Below, one piece after another: positions 62,684 through 64,000 of a DNA stretch of 64,000 bases. This DNA is from Lachnospiraceae bacterium UBA1818 (lineage in GTDB: Bacteria; Bacillota; Clostridia; Lachnospirales; Lachnospiraceae), in assembly GCA_904419285.1 (NCBI GenBank), contig CAJFQZ010000004.1, forward strand, positions 1 to 64,000. Reading direction: 5' to 3'. The translations under genes were made by a program, and so were the position numbers. The notes under the pieces were generated by a model. It was not told the DNA's origin and did no database searches. It was given only the letters and a program-made list of their open reading frames with translations. The number at the start of each line of letters is the position of its first letter. Positions within the stretch are counted from its first letter, which is position 1.

Positions 62684-63769
62684 TTGGAGCGTTCTGTGAA
62701 GAAACGGCGGTATGACGATACGCTGCTTGTGACAGTGCTGATCCTGGTTGGGATCGGCCTGGTCATCCTGTACAGCACCAGTGCCTATAATGGGCAGGTG
62801 AAGTTCCATGATTCTCTGTATTATCTGAAGAAGCAGGGATTCGCCACTCTTCTGGGGCTTGCGGGGATGGCTGTGACCGCGAAGATCGACTACCACAGAT
62901 GGGTGCCGCTGGCAGTGCCGGGGTATCTGGCGGCGATCCTCCTTTCCGTTGCCGTCATGTTCTTCGGAGATGAGTATAACGGGTCCAAAAGATGGCTGTC
63001 TTTGGGCCCGCTTTCTTTTCAGCCTTCGGAGTTTGCAAAAGTGGCTGTCATCCTGTTCCTGGCATGGCTGGTCAGCAGAAATGTCAGGAGAATGGGAAAG
63101 TTCTCGACGCTGGTCCTGGTGATGCTCTCCGTGCTGCCCATCGTCGCACTTGTCGGCGCGAGCAATCTGAGCACTGCGATCATCATCCTGGGGATCGCGG
63201 TGATCGTCGTTTTTACGGCAAGTCCGAAGTACTCCCAGTTTATCTGGATGGGGACGGCAGGGATCGGATTCATGGCGGTCTTTCTGGCGCTGGAGAGCTA
63301 TCGGCTTGAGCGTCTGGCGATCTGGAGGAACCCGGAGAAGTACGAGAAAGGCTACCAGACGCTCCAGGGACTTTATGCGATCGGAAGCGGAGGCCTGTTC
63401 GGGAGAGGACTTGGAAACAGTGTGCAGAAGCTGGGGTTTCTTCCTGAGGCACAGAATGACATGATATTTTCCATTATCTGCGAAGAACTGGGCCTGGCAG
63501 GAGCCTCGGTGATCGTCCTGCTGTTCCTTGTACTGATCTGGCGTTTCTTTGTGATCGCGACCAAGGCGAAGGATCTGCTCGGGGCGCTGATCGCATCAGG
63601 GGCGATGGCCCATATGATGATCCAGGTGATCCTGAATATCGCAGTCGTGACGAATACGATCCCGAATACGGGGATCACACTGCCGTTTATCAGCTATGGA
63701 GGGACATCTGTTGTGTTTCTGCTTCTGGAAATGGGGCTTGTCCTGAGCGTGTCCAATCTGATAGAATAG
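62684..63769 (+). CDS. ftsW: FtsW, SEDS-family septal glycan polymerase
   Basis: Divisome lipid-II polymerase, 361 residues with about 10 helices and no N-terminal extension, unlike the copy at 51159. Motifs: LYSTSAYNGQV, WLSLGPLSFQPSEFAKVA, LYAIGSGGLFGRGLGNSVQK, LPEAQNDMIFSIICEELG and LPFISYGGTSVVF. The start is TTG at 62684 with AGGGAG 10 nt upstream; GTG 62696 is an alternative. Its place after murD and before ftsQ is the standard dcw order, although murG is not between them. Confidence 0.94.
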   Translation: MERSVKKRRYDDTLLVTVLILVGIGLVILYSTSAYNGQVKFHDSLYYLKKQGFATLLGLAGMAVTAKIDYHRWVPLAVPGYLAAILLSVAVMFFGDEYNGSKRWLSLGPLSFQPSEFAKVAVILFLAWLVSRNVRRMGKFSTLVLVMLSVLPIVALVGASNLSTAIIILGIAVIVVFTASPKYSQFIWMGTAGIGFMAVFLALESYRLERLAIWRNPEKYEKGYQTLQGLYAIGSGGLFGRGLGNSVQKLGFLPEAQNDMIFSIICEELGLAGASVIVLLFLVLIWRFFVIATKAKDLLGALIASGAMAHMMIQVILNIAVVTNTIPNTGITLPFISYGGTSVVFLLLEMGLVLSVSNLIE

Positions 63770-63819
63770 TACCATCGCCTGTATCTAGAGTCTTTTTCGG
63801 CGGTGCAAGGAGGAATACC

Positions 63820-64000
63820 ATGAAGAAAAGAAAGCACAGGAGAAAAGCATGGAAGATCGTGCTGGCAGTGCTGGCGGTCGTGATACTGTTCGCCGCGATC
63901 GTAGTGTTCGGTTTCCGGACCCGGTCGATCGAGGTGGAGGGCAATGAATATTACGGCGAGAGCTCGATCCTGGCATGGATAGAGAACGATAAGCTGTCGG
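63820..64000 (+). CDS. ftsQ: FtsQ/DivIB-like cell division protein (3' partial)
   Basis: The first 60 residues only; the gene runs past the window end. AAGGAGG lies 7 nt before the ATG. A basic N-terminus (KKRKHRRKAWK), one helix (about 12-31), and the start of a POTRA domain (RTRSIEVEGNEYYGE) fit FtsQ/DivIB, which bridges FtsL and the division site. Confidence rests on this pattern plus its place after ftsW. Confidence 0.88.
   Translation, partial: MKKRKHRRKAWKIVLAVLAVVILFAAIVVFGFRTRSIEVEGNEYYGESSILAWIENDKLS

Overview
The window reads as one chromosomal stretch of a spore-forming, low-to-mid GC Firmicute, most likely a Lachnospiraceae-type Clostridium. The grounds are AGGAG-type ribosome sites, TTGAMA/TATAMT-type promoters, the spore-coat genes cotJABC, a Gram-positive division/cell-wall (dcw) cluster, cdaA-cdaR, several envelope LCP and SEDS proteins, and no outer-membrane genes. 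There is no phage, intact IS element, CRISPR array or rRNA. The family-level placement is inference.

Layout. (1) 1-9,000, DNA repair and housekeeping: uvrB (5' end outside the window), uvrA, an mreB/mbl gene, recD2 and a ComF-type phosphoribosyltransferase. (2) 9,000-15,600: two unrecognised membrane proteins, then the c-di-AMP pair cdaA-cdaR, an HPr-like phosphocarrier, a sugar nucleotidyltransferase and a three-TM (CpsA-type) LCP ligase. (3) 15,700-20,440: a 1,562-residue secreted hydrolase with an amidase, six ricin-type lectin domains and a glucosaminidase. (4) 20,500-42,500: a large cell-surface polysaccharide locus. A promoter at 20,505 opens the first half: a DUF6020-like membrane protein, an ABC exporter (Wzm/Wzt type), a fused GT4-GT2 transferase, further glycosyltransferases, wecB, a UGM-like flavoprotein, a second DUF6020-like protein, GtrB- and GtrA-like proteins and a polysaccharide deacetylase. 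A terminator at 36,241 and a strong promoter at 36,313 start the second half: the polyprenyl sugar-phosphate priming transferase, a TagA/WecG transferase, two tandem paralogous transferases and, behind its own promoter, a second LCP ligase. (5) 42,500-53,700: an anchored cohesin-like protein with an acidic tail, glmS, an HtrA protease, cotJABC on the minus strand, tRNA-Pro(GGG), an AsnB-type amidotransferase, an FtsW/RodA-type protein with an Arg-rich extension, and a DegV protein. (6) 53,700-64,000: a small membrane protein, then the dcw cluster mraZ, rsmH, ftsL, two class B penicillin-binding proteins, mraY, murD, ftsW and the start of ftsQ.

How it fits together. Most of the window builds the envelope. 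glmS makes GlcN-6-P, the precursor of UDP-GlcNAc; wecB can convert UDP-GlcNAc to UDP-ManNAc; a priming transferase and a TagA-type enzyme begin a lipid-linked polymer; a series of GTs extends it; the ABC transporter moves it out; LCP proteins can attach it to peptidoglycan; the deacetylase and the GtrA/GtrB set can modify it. The dcw genes and SEDS/PBP pairs make the peptidoglycan that receives it. The most promising under-described element is 31,837-35,034, where a DUF6020-like multi-TM protein sits directly before a GtrB-like transferase and a GtrA-like flippase. This is the composition expected of a three-component wall-glycosylation system, with the DUF6020-like protein as the candidate extracytoplasmic transferase. 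Other points of note are a regular six-repeat MraZ operator over the dcw promoter, a terminator-like hairpin touching the start codon of the second PBP, a KTA in place of KTG in that PBP, and a comF gene whose zinc-ribbon N-terminus lies upstream of any normal start codon.
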